Positions 8,135 through 16,020 of a stretch of 25,838 nucleotides of DNA are shown piece by piece. This DNA is from CAYPJE01 sp964410945 (GTDB lineage Bacteria; Fidelibacterota; Marinisomatia; Marinisomatales; TCS56), in assembly GCA_964410945.1 (NCBI GenBank), contig CAYPJE010000045.1, forward strand, positions 1 through 25,838. Direction: 5' to 3'. How positions within the stretch are numbered: position 1 is the first letter of the stretch; each line of letters begins with the position of its first letter. A model generated the notes under the pieces. That model saw nothing but the letters and a program-made list of their open reading frames with translations. It did not search any database and had not been told where the DNA came from. The position numbers and the translations under genes are program-made.

Positions 8135-9928
8135 TCAGGAATATATATTCTCTACAATGTCGGCATATTTTTCGAGCACGACTTTACGTTTTACCTTCAG
8201 TGATGGTGTTATTTCACCACCAGAAATAGTCCATAACTCAGGTAACAGGGCAAATTTCTTAACGACCTCATAACGAGCAAAATCAGTCATTGTTGTGGCT
8301 ATTTCGTTTTCAATCAGGCTGATGATCTGTGGCTGGATCAGCAATACCCGATAATCATCTGTTGGAACACCTTTCTCAGTAGCCCAGGCCACCAGGTTCT
8401 CCTGTGAGGGAACAATCAAGGCCGAAATGAATTTCTGTTTATCACCAATCGCCAGGCACTGCTCAATATACTTGGACATGATCATAGCATTTTCAAGTTG
8501 GGCCGGGGCAATATTCTTCCCGCCGGAAGTAACCAGAAGATTCTTCTTTCGGTCAGTAATCACCAGGTAATTATCCTCATCCAAATGACCGATATCGCCA
8601 GTATGGAACCACCCATCGCTATCAATGGATTCACTGGTAGCTCCCTGATTATTATAATAACCAGCCATTACATTATCACCCTTGCACAAGATCTCACCAT
8701 CTTCGGCAATCTTCACTTCCACCCCATCGATGGGAGCTCCCACCGTACCAAATTTGTATAATTCTATCCGATTCACCGAGATCACCGGGCTGGTTTCCGT
8801 CAAGCCATAGCCTTCCAGGATGGGGATATTGGCCGAGGCAAAGAATTCACCGATTTCCTTCGACAGCGGAGCACCACCGGAGACAAAGAAACGCAGGGCG
8901 CCCCCTACCCGCTCTTTAAGCTTGGAAAATACCAATTTGTCGGCGATTCCAAACTTGAATCCCAGCAGGCCGGAAGGTTGATCAGCCCGTTGCAGGTAAG
9001 GCGCTGATTTCTGTCCAACTGTCAATGACCAGTTAAATATCTTGCGTCTCAGGGCCGGATAAGTGGCCACATTGGCCATTACCTTAGCATGAACTTTCTC
9101 AAAAAACCTGGGTACGGCAACTACTACCGTCGGATGAACATCCAGCATGTTTTCGGCCACCGTATCGATACTTTCGGCAAAATAGACCGAACTGTTAGCC
9201 GAAAAGGCCAGCAGGTGACCAACCATGCGTTCAAAACTGTGGCTTAAAGGCAGGAATGATAAGAATTTATCGGTATTATCGATCAAAACCGCTTTTCGGC
9301 TGTTGACGATGTTAGATACCAGATTGTTGTGCGTCAACATCACGCCCTTGGGATTCCCGGTGGTACCACTGGTGTAAATCAGGGTAAGCAGATCGTCCGG
9401 TTTAATTTCCGCAGCCCGGCTGGTGAAATCGAATCCACTCCCGGTAATATGTTTATCACCAGCTTCCATCAGATCAGAAATACCAATTATACCAGCGTTC
9501 TCCACCGGATCATCATCCATTTGGACTATCAATGTCAAGCCCGGGGTTTGATCAAGAATTTCCAGTATCTTGTCGGTCTGTTCCTGGTTTTCCGTAAAGA
9601 TCAATTTTGTGTCGGAATCATCGATGATATATTTTATCTGTGGGGCAATAAGTGTTGGATAAACAGTAACGGTAGCGGCGCCAAGACCGGTTATGGCAAA
9701 ATCGGCCATGGTCCATTTGGAACAATTGGTTGCCAAAATGGCCACTTTGTCATTTTTTTCAATTCCCTTGGCAGCCAGGCCCGCAGCCAGTTTCTCTACG
9801 ATTTGTCCGACTTCGCCATAGGTCAATTTCTGCCAATCCCCCTCGACTTTATCATAATAAGCCGGTGCTTCCGGCATACCATTGATCGATTGAATAAACA
9901 ATTCGGCTACCGTCGTGAATGATTCCAT
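8135..9928 (-). CDS. Long-chain fatty acid-CoA ligase (AMP-forming)
   Basis: This 597-residue enzyme belongs to the ANL adenylating superfamily and, by length and motifs, to the long-chain acyl-CoA synthetases of the FAA1/FadD15 type, which activate free fatty acids to acyl-CoA through an acyl-AMP. The P-loop motif YTSGTTGNPKG is at 185-195, GYGLTETSP at 373-381, HTGD at 442-445, the hinge DRKK at 459-462, and GGKNIAP at 469-475. There is no signal peptide or transmembrane helix; it probably associates with the inner membrane face. The ATG at 9928 has a strong Shine-Dalgarno (GGAGG, five to six bases away). It sits directly upstream of gpsA, consistent with lipid metabolism. Substrate chain length cannot be read from the sequence. 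Confidence 0.93.
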   Translation of the reverse strand: MESFTTVAELFIQSINGMPEAPAYYDKVEGDWQKLTYGEVGQIVEKLAAGLAAKGIEKNDKVAILATNCSKWTMADFAITGLGAATVTVYPTLIAPQIKYIIDDSDTKLIFTENQEQTDKILEILDQTPGLTLIVQMDDDPVENAGIIGISDLMEAGDKHITGSGFDFTSRAAEIKPDDLLTLIYTSGTTGNPKGVMLTHNNLVSNIVNSRKAVLIDNTDKFLSFLPLSHSFERMVGHLLAFSANSSVYFAESIDTVAENMLDVHPTVVVAVPRFFEKVHAKVMANVATYPALRRKIFNWSLTVGQKSAPYLQRADQPSGLLGFKFGIADKLVFSKLKERVGGALRFFVSGGAPLSKEIGEFFASANIPILEGYGLTETSPVISVNRIELYKFGTVGAPIDGVEVKIAEDGEILCKGDNVMAGYYNNQGATSESIDSDGWFHTGDIGHLDEDNYLVITDRKKNLLVTSGGKNIAPAQLENAMIMSKYIEQCLAIGDKQKFISALIVPSQENLVAWATEKGVPTDDYRVLLIQPQIISLIENEIATTMTDFARYEVVKKFALLPELWTISGGEITPSLKVKRKVVLEKYADIVENIYS

Positions 9929-9962
9929 ATTGCCTCCAGTAAATAATTATTAGTCAAAATCA

Positions 9963-9991
9963 TTGACATTATATTAAGAGATTCTTGAAAT
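9963..9991 (+). promoter_or_regulatory. Candidate promoter for tRNA-Leu
   Basis: TTGACA at 9963-9968 is a perfect -35 hexamer, with TGAAAT (four of six to consensus) at 9986-9991 after a 17-base spacer. A transcript would begin near 9998, about 20 bases before the tRNA. Confidence 0.45.
9968..9973 (-). promoter_or_regulatory. Candidate -10 element for the acyl-CoA synthetase / gpsA transcript
   Basis: The minus strand reads TATAAT here, a perfect -10 hexamer, about 40 bases before the ATG at 9928. The matching -35 region is poor, so the call is tentative. It overlaps the candidate plus-strand promoter of tRNA-Leu. Confidence 0.35.
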
Positions 9992-10017
9992 TTTCGCACT
10001 CGTTTTTTGAATGATTT

Positions 10018-10101
10018 GCCGGGGTGGCGGAATTGGTAGACGCGCTGGTCTCAAAAACCAGTGGGAGCGATCCCGTGCCGGTTCGATCCCGGCCCTCGGC
10101 A
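10018..10101 (+). tRNA. tRNA-Leu (anticodon CAA)
   Basis: An 84-nt class II tRNA. The acceptor stem is GCCGGGG with CCTCGGC (one G-U). The D region GGCGGAATTGGTAGACGCGC is typical of tRNA-Leu, the anticodon stem is CTGGT/ACCAG around CTCAAAA, a long variable arm (GTGGGAGCGATCCC) follows, and the T arm is GCCGG TTCGATC CCGGC. The discriminator is A; CCA is not encoded. It is the only plus-strand gene in the window and marks the border between conserved genes and the polysaccharide island. Confidence 0.97.
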
Positions 10102-10120
10102 CGAATTACTAAACGATGAC

Positions 10121-10150
10121 AAAAAGCCTCGCTTGAGGCTTTTTGTTTTA
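10121..10150. terminator. Bidirectional Rho-independent terminator
   Basis: A perfect 10-bp stem, AAAAAGCCTC / GAGGCTTTTT, closes a GCTT loop and is followed by TTTTGTTTT on the plus strand and an equally T-rich run on the minus strand. It starts 19 bases after tRNA-Leu and lies 30-60 bases after the stop of the convergent 1198-aa gene, so it probably ends both transcripts. Confidence 0.9.
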
Positions 10151-10180
10151 TATCAGCAATAGTCAGTATAAGTATTTTAT

Positions 10181-13100
10181 TTACTTCAGCAATACCATCT
10201 TCTGAATCGCCGAATGACTGCCAGTTTCTATCGAGTATAAATATATACCGGCACTGACCAGTTGTCCAAAAGTATTGCGGCCATTCCACTGAACTGACTT
10301 ATAACCGGCATTCTGACTTTCATCGACCAGTTTTGTGATTTGACGTCCCATTATATCAAGGATGATCAGCTTGACATGGCTGTCTTCAGGTAAATCATAC
10401 TCGATCATTGTTACCGGATTAAACGGATTGGGATAATTCTGTTTTAAATTATAGGCCACGGGAATCAGAAACTGACTTTCATCCACGGTTACAGGCGGAT
10501 TAGCAGCCCAGCGAGCATCACCAAGTGCTCCTCCGTCATGGGCCAGGCCGTAGACTGGTGAACCAGGCAATAAAGTGAAATCACCATTAGCAGCATCGGC
10601 AAACAGGGGATCAAAACCATAGATTTTACTTTCGTCCAGAATACCTCCGGAAACAACAATCGGAAGATTTGCTACACGGAAGGTATCGATATTACTCACG
10701 CTGGCTCCGGTACCGACAACTTCCAGCAGATTACCGGTGGTCCCTGGAATTGTATTAGCAATTATCAAATCACGAACAACAGCATTATTTGATTCCATAA
10801 TAAGGATAGACCGTTGGGCCGAATTATAAATTGTCAGATGTTCGATCAATACCGGAGCATCGGCGGTAAACGGCAGGTCATCAGACCAGTAATTGAGGCA
10901 TTCGGCACCGATCGTATTGAAGGTGCAATTCCGTACAACCAGAGAGTCCAATACGGAAAATGTTTCCCAATTCTGAGTCTCGGAAATATCTATGGCCGCT
11001 CCATTGATAGAAGTAAATATTGTGTTCTCAATTCGCAGATTTCCCGCTGCCACCTCCCGTTCCATATGAAATCCATGGCCATTCTCAAGCGGAACGCCTG
11101 CTAGATTAAAATTGAAAATTTCACAGTCATTTACTGCTATATCGACACCGGCGGGAACCACCAAATCATCTATATTAACCAGATTAACTGCATTTAAAAT
11201 TGCTGCTCCCCCATCCAACCGGATACCTTCGATGGTAAATGATGCAAAAAGCTGGAATAAATCCTGTCTGTCTGCATCAGATTCCAGATATTGAATTACC
11301 GGGCGCTCAGCGAGTCCCCCGGCTGCTTTGATGACCATGGGCGTCCGAACTCTCAACGGCAGACTGTCAGTACTGACATAACAACCCGTTGACCCCAGTA
11401 TTAGAGTATCCACCTGCTCATGTGTGTTAAGGTATTCAACCGCACTTGCCAAGTTCCAGGATGTATCAATCACCATTGATCCCACCGGGATATAGCCGAA
11501 ACTGGCGGTAACGGATTTATCACTGTCCATTAGCAGGGAATCAGCGGACGAATTTCCAGTCAGATCACCCTGCCAGCGCAGTAATTCCCAGCCGGAATCA
11601 GGCTGGGCTGTTAAATACACAATCTGACCGAAATCGTAGGTGCCGTTATACGGTTCCGGCTCTACTGTCACAGTTCCATTACCATCAACGGTAATATCAA
11701 GATAGTACTGAGTTTCAATGCTGTCAAACGTTGCCACAACCTGCAAATCGGAATTGATCTGTACTTCAACCGGATTTTCAAGCTCTACGATTGCTCCTGA
11801 CCAGCCACTGAACCTCCAGTGCGGGGCCGGAACGGCATATAATTCAACCACGGCGCTGCTGTCATACAAGCCACTTTCGGATTCTGGTGTCTGCTTAACA
11901 GCACCGCTTCCGTTGATCTGGACATCAAGATTGTAGCGAGTTGCAATCGAATCAAAATCGACTACGATATTCAAATCAGAATTAATTTCCATTCTGACCG
12001 GATTTTCATTACTCTGTATATCACCAGTCCAGCCTTTGAAATGCCAATGCTCAGCAGGATCTGCTTCAATGGTTATTACGGTACTGCTGTCATATTTACC
12101 ACCAATAGGATCTGGTGTAATTCGTGCAGTTCCGCTGCCATCGAATGATAAATTAACTGTATAGGCAGGGAGCGGATTCTTCCTCTGGTTCAGCTGTGCC
12201 AGGTAGAGCGATACCGGTTCCAGGCCACTGGTATTTTCTCCCTCGACATAGCCTTCCGGTTCATCAAATGAAGCCGGCGGTTTTTTACCGGTTATATTGG
12301 CACCACTGCAGCCAATGGCATAATTCTGTCCCCCGGGAGGATTCTGAACGATCAGGTCACCATCGGCAACATCACAATTCCAGGCCACTGAATTCACCAG
12401 ACCCCAGCCGTGGCTGGTCCCGTAATATCCCCGGCAATATAAGCCTAATAATCGTGGATTCAAGCCGGCCCGGGGTCCGTCCAGTTCCTGGTGGTTATCC
12501 CATAAAAGACCCTGCGACCAACGACGATGGCCTTCACTGCTGGTATAGGCACCACTTGAGGTACAGTTCAGGAAAACACAGCCGGAGGTGCTCGAAGTAC
12601 CATTGGATATATAATGATGACGGCCGTTGGAAGCGTGACAATCCTTGGTCAACACCTGCTGTGAATAGCGATAAAGATTGAAATTATAGCGCTTTCCTCC
12701 CTCAATAACAGATACCGGATCCAATGCCCGGCAGCTGTCAATAGTCACCCTGGTGGCCATTCCAGTTTCAATACCGGATAAAATGAAATGCAAAACCGTG
12801 CAGTTACGCACCCAGGAATCTTCAATTTCATATAACACAATCCCGTTTTCGGCATGCTCCTCATCTGTTCCACCGGTATTCTCAATATCAATACGGAGGT
12901 TTTCAATTCCTACCTGTGTAACCAGGCCGACACCATCCCAGGCATAAACATAGGCTTGGGAAAGGGATCGGATCAGAGTATTGAAAATGGGCACATCGAC
13001 GGTAATGGTGTTCCCGTCAATGGCCTCGATATAGCGATTAAAATAGATCGGCTGACTATCAACTTCCCAGGGGATATCCACCCCCGGCTCCCAGTCACCT

Positions 13101-13777
13101 TCGCCTGAATGTGTACCGCCATAATCGATCGATGCCAGCCAGGTATCCGTGCAGGGATGGACAATAATAATATTATCTCCAACGTTGAATACGGCTGGAT
13201 CAGCCACCTGGAAACGCCGGTCGCCGGCCAAAACGGTATCAGATACTATATCAACTTTTGGTTCCGGTAAATTGCTGCCCCACAGTTTTACTTCACCACC
13301 GCCGGCTGACACGACAGTCCTTTTCGCCGGTGAATTTCCCGTAGCCCAGATGATTGTATTACTGGTACTGTCACTATCATCACCCACTCCCCGGAGAATT
13401 ACTCCACTGGAATTGATAACCAGTGTGCCGCTGACAGGGTAAATACCTGCCTTTAACAGCAGGGCTCCTCGCAGGCCGTCACCGTCGAGGGGCATGGCCT
13501 CCACGGTATTGATTGCAATCTGGATATGGTTAGTATTATCTCCCACAACCGGTTCAATTTCCATTACTACCGGAACATCCGGTATGGGTTCCATGCCATT
13601 GCGGTAACCGGCATAACTGAAGTCGGGGATCCGGTTTCCGTACTGGTCTGGATGATATTCCAGCCTGCCATTCTGATTGACCTCTACCAAATCAGAATTC
13701 CAGGGAGTCTGCGCTGAGCCGAATGGAACGAAGGCCATTGTTACCACAAGAAGGCAAGTTATCCGGTTGTTACTCAT
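10181..13777 (-). CDS. T9SS-exported protein with two beta-helix regions and InlB-like repeats
   Basis: A 1198-residue secreted protein. Residues 1-22 form a signal peptide (MSNNRITCLLVVTMAFVPFGSA). About 60-535 is a pectate-lyase-like right-handed beta-helix with repeated ENLRID / NCTVLHF / DSCRALD coils and a distinctive GRHHYISNG (385-393) and SEGHRRWSQGLLWDN (414-428) region. Three divergent InlB-type (Listeria-Bacteroides) repeats follow at about 538-610, 614-685 and 690-760. A second beta-helix module at about 762-1103 has GLAERPVI and ends GALGDARW; it is shared with the two upstream T9SS genes. The T9SS sorting domain (1104-1198) starts LIPVAYNLKQNYPNPFNPVT. The start codon overlaps the stop of the PL6 gene by one base (TAATG), so translation is coupled. 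The N-terminal helix may be a lyase, but I cannot place it in a named family; carbohydrate binding is the alternative. Confidence 0.85.
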   Translation of the reverse strand: MSNNRITCLLVVTMAFVPFGSAQTPWNSDLVEVNQNGRLEYHPDQYGNRIPDFSYAGYRNGMEPIPDVPVVMEIEPVVGDNTNHIQIAINTVEAMPLDGDGLRGALLLKAGIYPVSGTLVINSSGVILRGVGDDSDSTSNTIIWATGNSPAKRTVVSAGGGEVKLWGSNLPEPKVDIVSDTVLAGDRRFQVADPAVFNVGDNIIIVHPCTDTWLASIDYGGTHSGEGDWEPGVDIPWEVDSQPIYFNRYIEAIDGNTITVDVPIFNTLIRSLSQAYVYAWDGVGLVTQVGIENLRIDIENTGGTDEEHAENGIVLYEIEDSWVRNCTVLHFILSGIETGMATRVTIDSCRALDPVSVIEGGKRYNFNLYRYSQQVLTKDCHASNGRHHYISNGTSSTSGCVFLNCTSSGAYTSSEGHRRWSQGLLWDNHQELDGPRAGLNPRLLGLYCRGYYGTSHGWGLVNSVAWNCDVADGDLIVQNPPGGQNYAIGCSGANITGKKPPASFDEPEGYVEGENTSGLEPVSLYLAQLNQRKNPLPAYTVNLSFDGSGTARITPDPIGGKYDSSTVITIEADPAEHWHFKGWTGDIQSNENPVRMEINSDLNIVVDFDSIATRYNLDVQINGSGAVKQTPESESGLYDSSAVVELYAVPAPHWRFSGWSGAIVELENPVEVQINSDLQVVATFDSIETQYYLDITVDGNGTVTVEPEPYNGTYDFGQIVYLTAQPDSGWELLRWQGDLTGNSSADSLLMDSDKSVTASFGYIPVGSMVIDTSWNLASAVEYLNTHEQVDTLILGSTGCYVSTDSLPLRVRTPMVIKAAGGLAERPVIQYLESDADRQDLFQLFASFTIEGIRLDGGAAILNAVNLVNIDDLVVPAGVDIAVNDCEIFNFNLAGVPLENGHGFHMEREVAAGNLRIENTIFTSINGAAIDISETQNWETFSVLDSLVVRNCTFNTIGAECLNYWSDDLPFTADAPVLIEHLTIYNSAQRSILIMESNNAVVRDLIIANTIPGTTGNLLEVVGTGASVSNIDTFRVANLPIVVSGGILDESKIYGFDPLFADAANGDFTLLPGSPVYGLAHDGGALGDARWAANPPVTVDESQFLIPVAYNLKQNYPNPFNPVTMIEYDLPEDSHVKLIILDIMGRQITKLVDESQNAGYKSVQWNGRNTFGQLVSAGIYLYSIETGSHSAIQKMVLLK

Positions 13778-15984
13778 TATTTTACAAGTAATAATTTTTG
13801 TGATTGAACCGCAGCACCTGTACTTAATTTTAGAATGTAAACTCCTGATGGCAAATCATTCGCTAACCAGTCGAAATACTGGTGGCCCGGTTCCTGGTGC
13901 ATTTCATGGTTAAAAACTTCCTGCCCTGCTGCTGAATATATGCGGATCGTAACCAGTCCTGCAGCTGGAATAAAATAGGCAATCCTGGTTGAATTATTAA
14001 ACGGATTAGGGTAATTGGGCAGCAATTCCAGATTCTCTGGGATGAGTAGTATATCTGCAATACTGCTGTTTGTCAGGAAAGAGGCGGTAATTGCCAAATC
14101 ACTGTTCACTATCAATGTATCCGGATTCTGAGATCCACTCAATTCACCGCCCCACTCGGAGAAATACCAGCCATCGGCTGGAATCGCCGTCACTTCAACG
14201 GCAGTACCGGGATCGTAATCAGGGCCAGGTGGATCGTAGATTATCTGACCGGAACCGAATATCCAATGTACAATCTGATACTGAACTGGCGGAGAAAATA
14301 CCGCTGTGATATAAGTATCCTCAGAAATGATAAATGTTTTTGGATTGGCTGTCCCGTTCAAATCTCCGCTCCATTCGAGAAAAGTCCAGTCCGGATCAGG
14401 AGTTGCAGTAATTATAATCGTATCGCCAATAGCGAATATATTTGTGTCAGGTTTGACCTTGATCGTTCCCGAACCATTTACAGCGGTTACCAGAAATACC
14501 GGTGAATCACCCGAATTCAACCAGTCCGGACCCACATCAGCAGCGGTTACTGGATAAACTATTACCGGATCATCCGATACCTGGTCTGCACCAATATCAA
14601 AATTACCGTTTCTGGCCTGCCCATCCATATCATCGGTAATATAGCCGTAGAGATCGGTGGCTGCACCAATCAGAGGACTTTCACTGGCTGGTCGCCAAAG
14701 ACCGTCACTGGCCAGTGTATAGAGCGGATCGGTGGCCAGAATGCCAGTAGTCGTATCCGGTACTCCAAGTGTGGCACCATAGACAATATTGGATAAATAA
14801 CTCAAATTGATCGGATCGTCTTCGAAATTGAAAATCTTATAGGTGTTTCCCGCATGAACAGCATTATTCCCGATTGTACAATCCAGAGGTGGTAATGAAA
14901 GTTCCTCATCAGCGCCCGCCCCGATCAGAAACGGCTGATAACAGTCGATTATAGTGTTATGGCTGACTTCCGCCCGCCGAACCTGGAAATAGCGATTCAA
15001 AGGCGAGTCTGGTACGCCATTCATAAGTGTGATTGCCGATCTGTATCCCGAACCACGCAAATCCTGGAAATAATTGTTATAGACTTTATGATCTTCGCCA
15101 ATGATACGTACACCACCGGTGTTGGATACATCATTTCCTAAGAAAAAATTACCAGCGACGGTGCAGCGGTTGCCATGGCGCAGGGTCAAGGTTCCCTGGG
15201 ATTCAAAAAATGTATTATATCGATATATATTCTCACATGATTTGTTGGAGATTATTTCGATCTCGCCATCACATTTTTCAAAATAATTCCATTCGACGGT
15301 TGTATAGGAATCATTCATAGAGTAATCGCTGGTGCCTATACGAATTGTTTCACCACCATTAAAGCCCAGATCGGGCCGGGTGGCAAAATAATTATGATCA
15401 ATACGATGATAATGAGCCGGTGGAGAAGCCGTCCGCTCAAACCAGACAACCAATGTTGTTCCGGAATGCTCCTTCCCACGGAAATAGCAATTATCAACAC
15501 GGTTATAACTGCCGTACACCGACACCCATTTATAGTCGGAACCAATACTAGATGGATTATAGTCCACGATAGCTGAATTAGTCAGACGGCAATGTGAGGC
15601 TAATTCTGAAGTGCTGGAACGAAATTCAACTACTGCACCAGATGAACTGTGACCATTTCGCACGTACAGGCCATCGGCGACCAGATACGATCCGGAAATC
15701 CTCAAGGTTGAGGTACCTGTCATGATAACCTGTCCAGGTGATTCCACGGTCAAAACGATGGGTTCCGATTCCGTTCCTGTGCCCCTAAAAACCACCAATT
15801 GATCAACCCATAATCCGTTGGTCATGATAAGGGTGTCACCAGGTGCAGCAGAGATCATGGCAGTCGAGATCTCACTTGCACTGGAAACATAAGTGTTTAG
15901 TCCAAGTAATGATTCACTAAATAATACCATTAGAACTATCATTATATACACCGAGCTTTTGCGATTGTTCTTTAGTTGCATCAT
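13777..15984 (-). CDS. PL6-type polysaccharide lyase (alginate lyase / chondroitinase B fold), T9SS-exported
   Basis: A 735-residue enzyme predicted to cleave uronic-acid polysaccharide by beta-elimination. The signal peptide is about 1-28. The PL6 parallel beta-helix spans about 30-470: NGGETIRIG (209-217), EIEIISNKS (241-249), LTLRHGN (266-272) and TGGVRIIGEDHKVYNNYF (289-306). E241, E243, K248 and R269 have the same spacing as the calcium ligands E243/E245 and catalytic K250/R271 known from chondroitinase B, so the active site looks intact. Two InlB-like repeats (about 497-564 and 568-637) lead to a T9SS sorting domain (about 648-735, LLPNYPNPFNNST...KLLLVK). In PL6, alginate is the usual substrate and dermatan sulfate the rarer one; alginate is my inference. 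It lies 36 bases after the heparinase-type gene and overlaps the next gene. Confidence 0.93.
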   Translation of the reverse strand: MMQLKNNRKSSVYIMIVLMVLFSESLLGLNTYVSSASEISTAMISAAPGDTLIMTNGLWVDQLVVFRGTGTESEPIVLTVESPGQVIMTGTSTLRISGSYLVADGLYVRNGHSSSGAVVEFRSSTSELASHCRLTNSAIVDYNPSSIGSDYKWVSVYGSYNRVDNCYFRGKEHSGTTLVVWFERTASPPAHYHRIDHNYFATRPDLGFNGGETIRIGTSDYSMNDSYTTVEWNYFEKCDGEIEIISNKSCENIYRYNTFFESQGTLTLRHGNRCTVAGNFFLGNDVSNTGGVRIIGEDHKVYNNYFQDLRGSGYRSAITLMNGVPDSPLNRYFQVRRAEVSHNTIIDCYQPFLIGAGADEELSLPPLDCTIGNNAVHAGNTYKIFNFEDDPINLSYLSNIVYGATLGVPDTTTGILATDPLYTLASDGLWRPASESPLIGAATDLYGYITDDMDGQARNGNFDIGADQVSDDPVIVYPVTAADVGPDWLNSGDSPVFLVTAVNGSGTIKVKPDTNIFAIGDTIIITATPDPDWTFLEWSGDLNGTANPKTFIISEDTYITAVFSPPVQYQIVHWIFGSGQIIYDPPGPDYDPGTAVEVTAIPADGWYFSEWGGELSGSQNPDTLIVNSDLAITASFLTNSSIADILLIPENLELLPNYPNPFNNSTRIAYFIPAAGLVTIRIYSAAGQEVFNHEMHQEPGHQYFDWLANDLPSGVYILKLSTGAAVQSQKLLLVK

Positions 15985-16020
15985 CAGAAGGTGTCTTTCA
16001 TAATTGTGAATCGTAGTAAT

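Noticed and set aside
9969..10289. Minus-strand open frame of about 106 codons
   Set aside because: It runs through the tRNA-Leu gene, the terminator and the 3' end of the 1198-aa gene; the translated residues are read-through of RNA sequence, not a protein.
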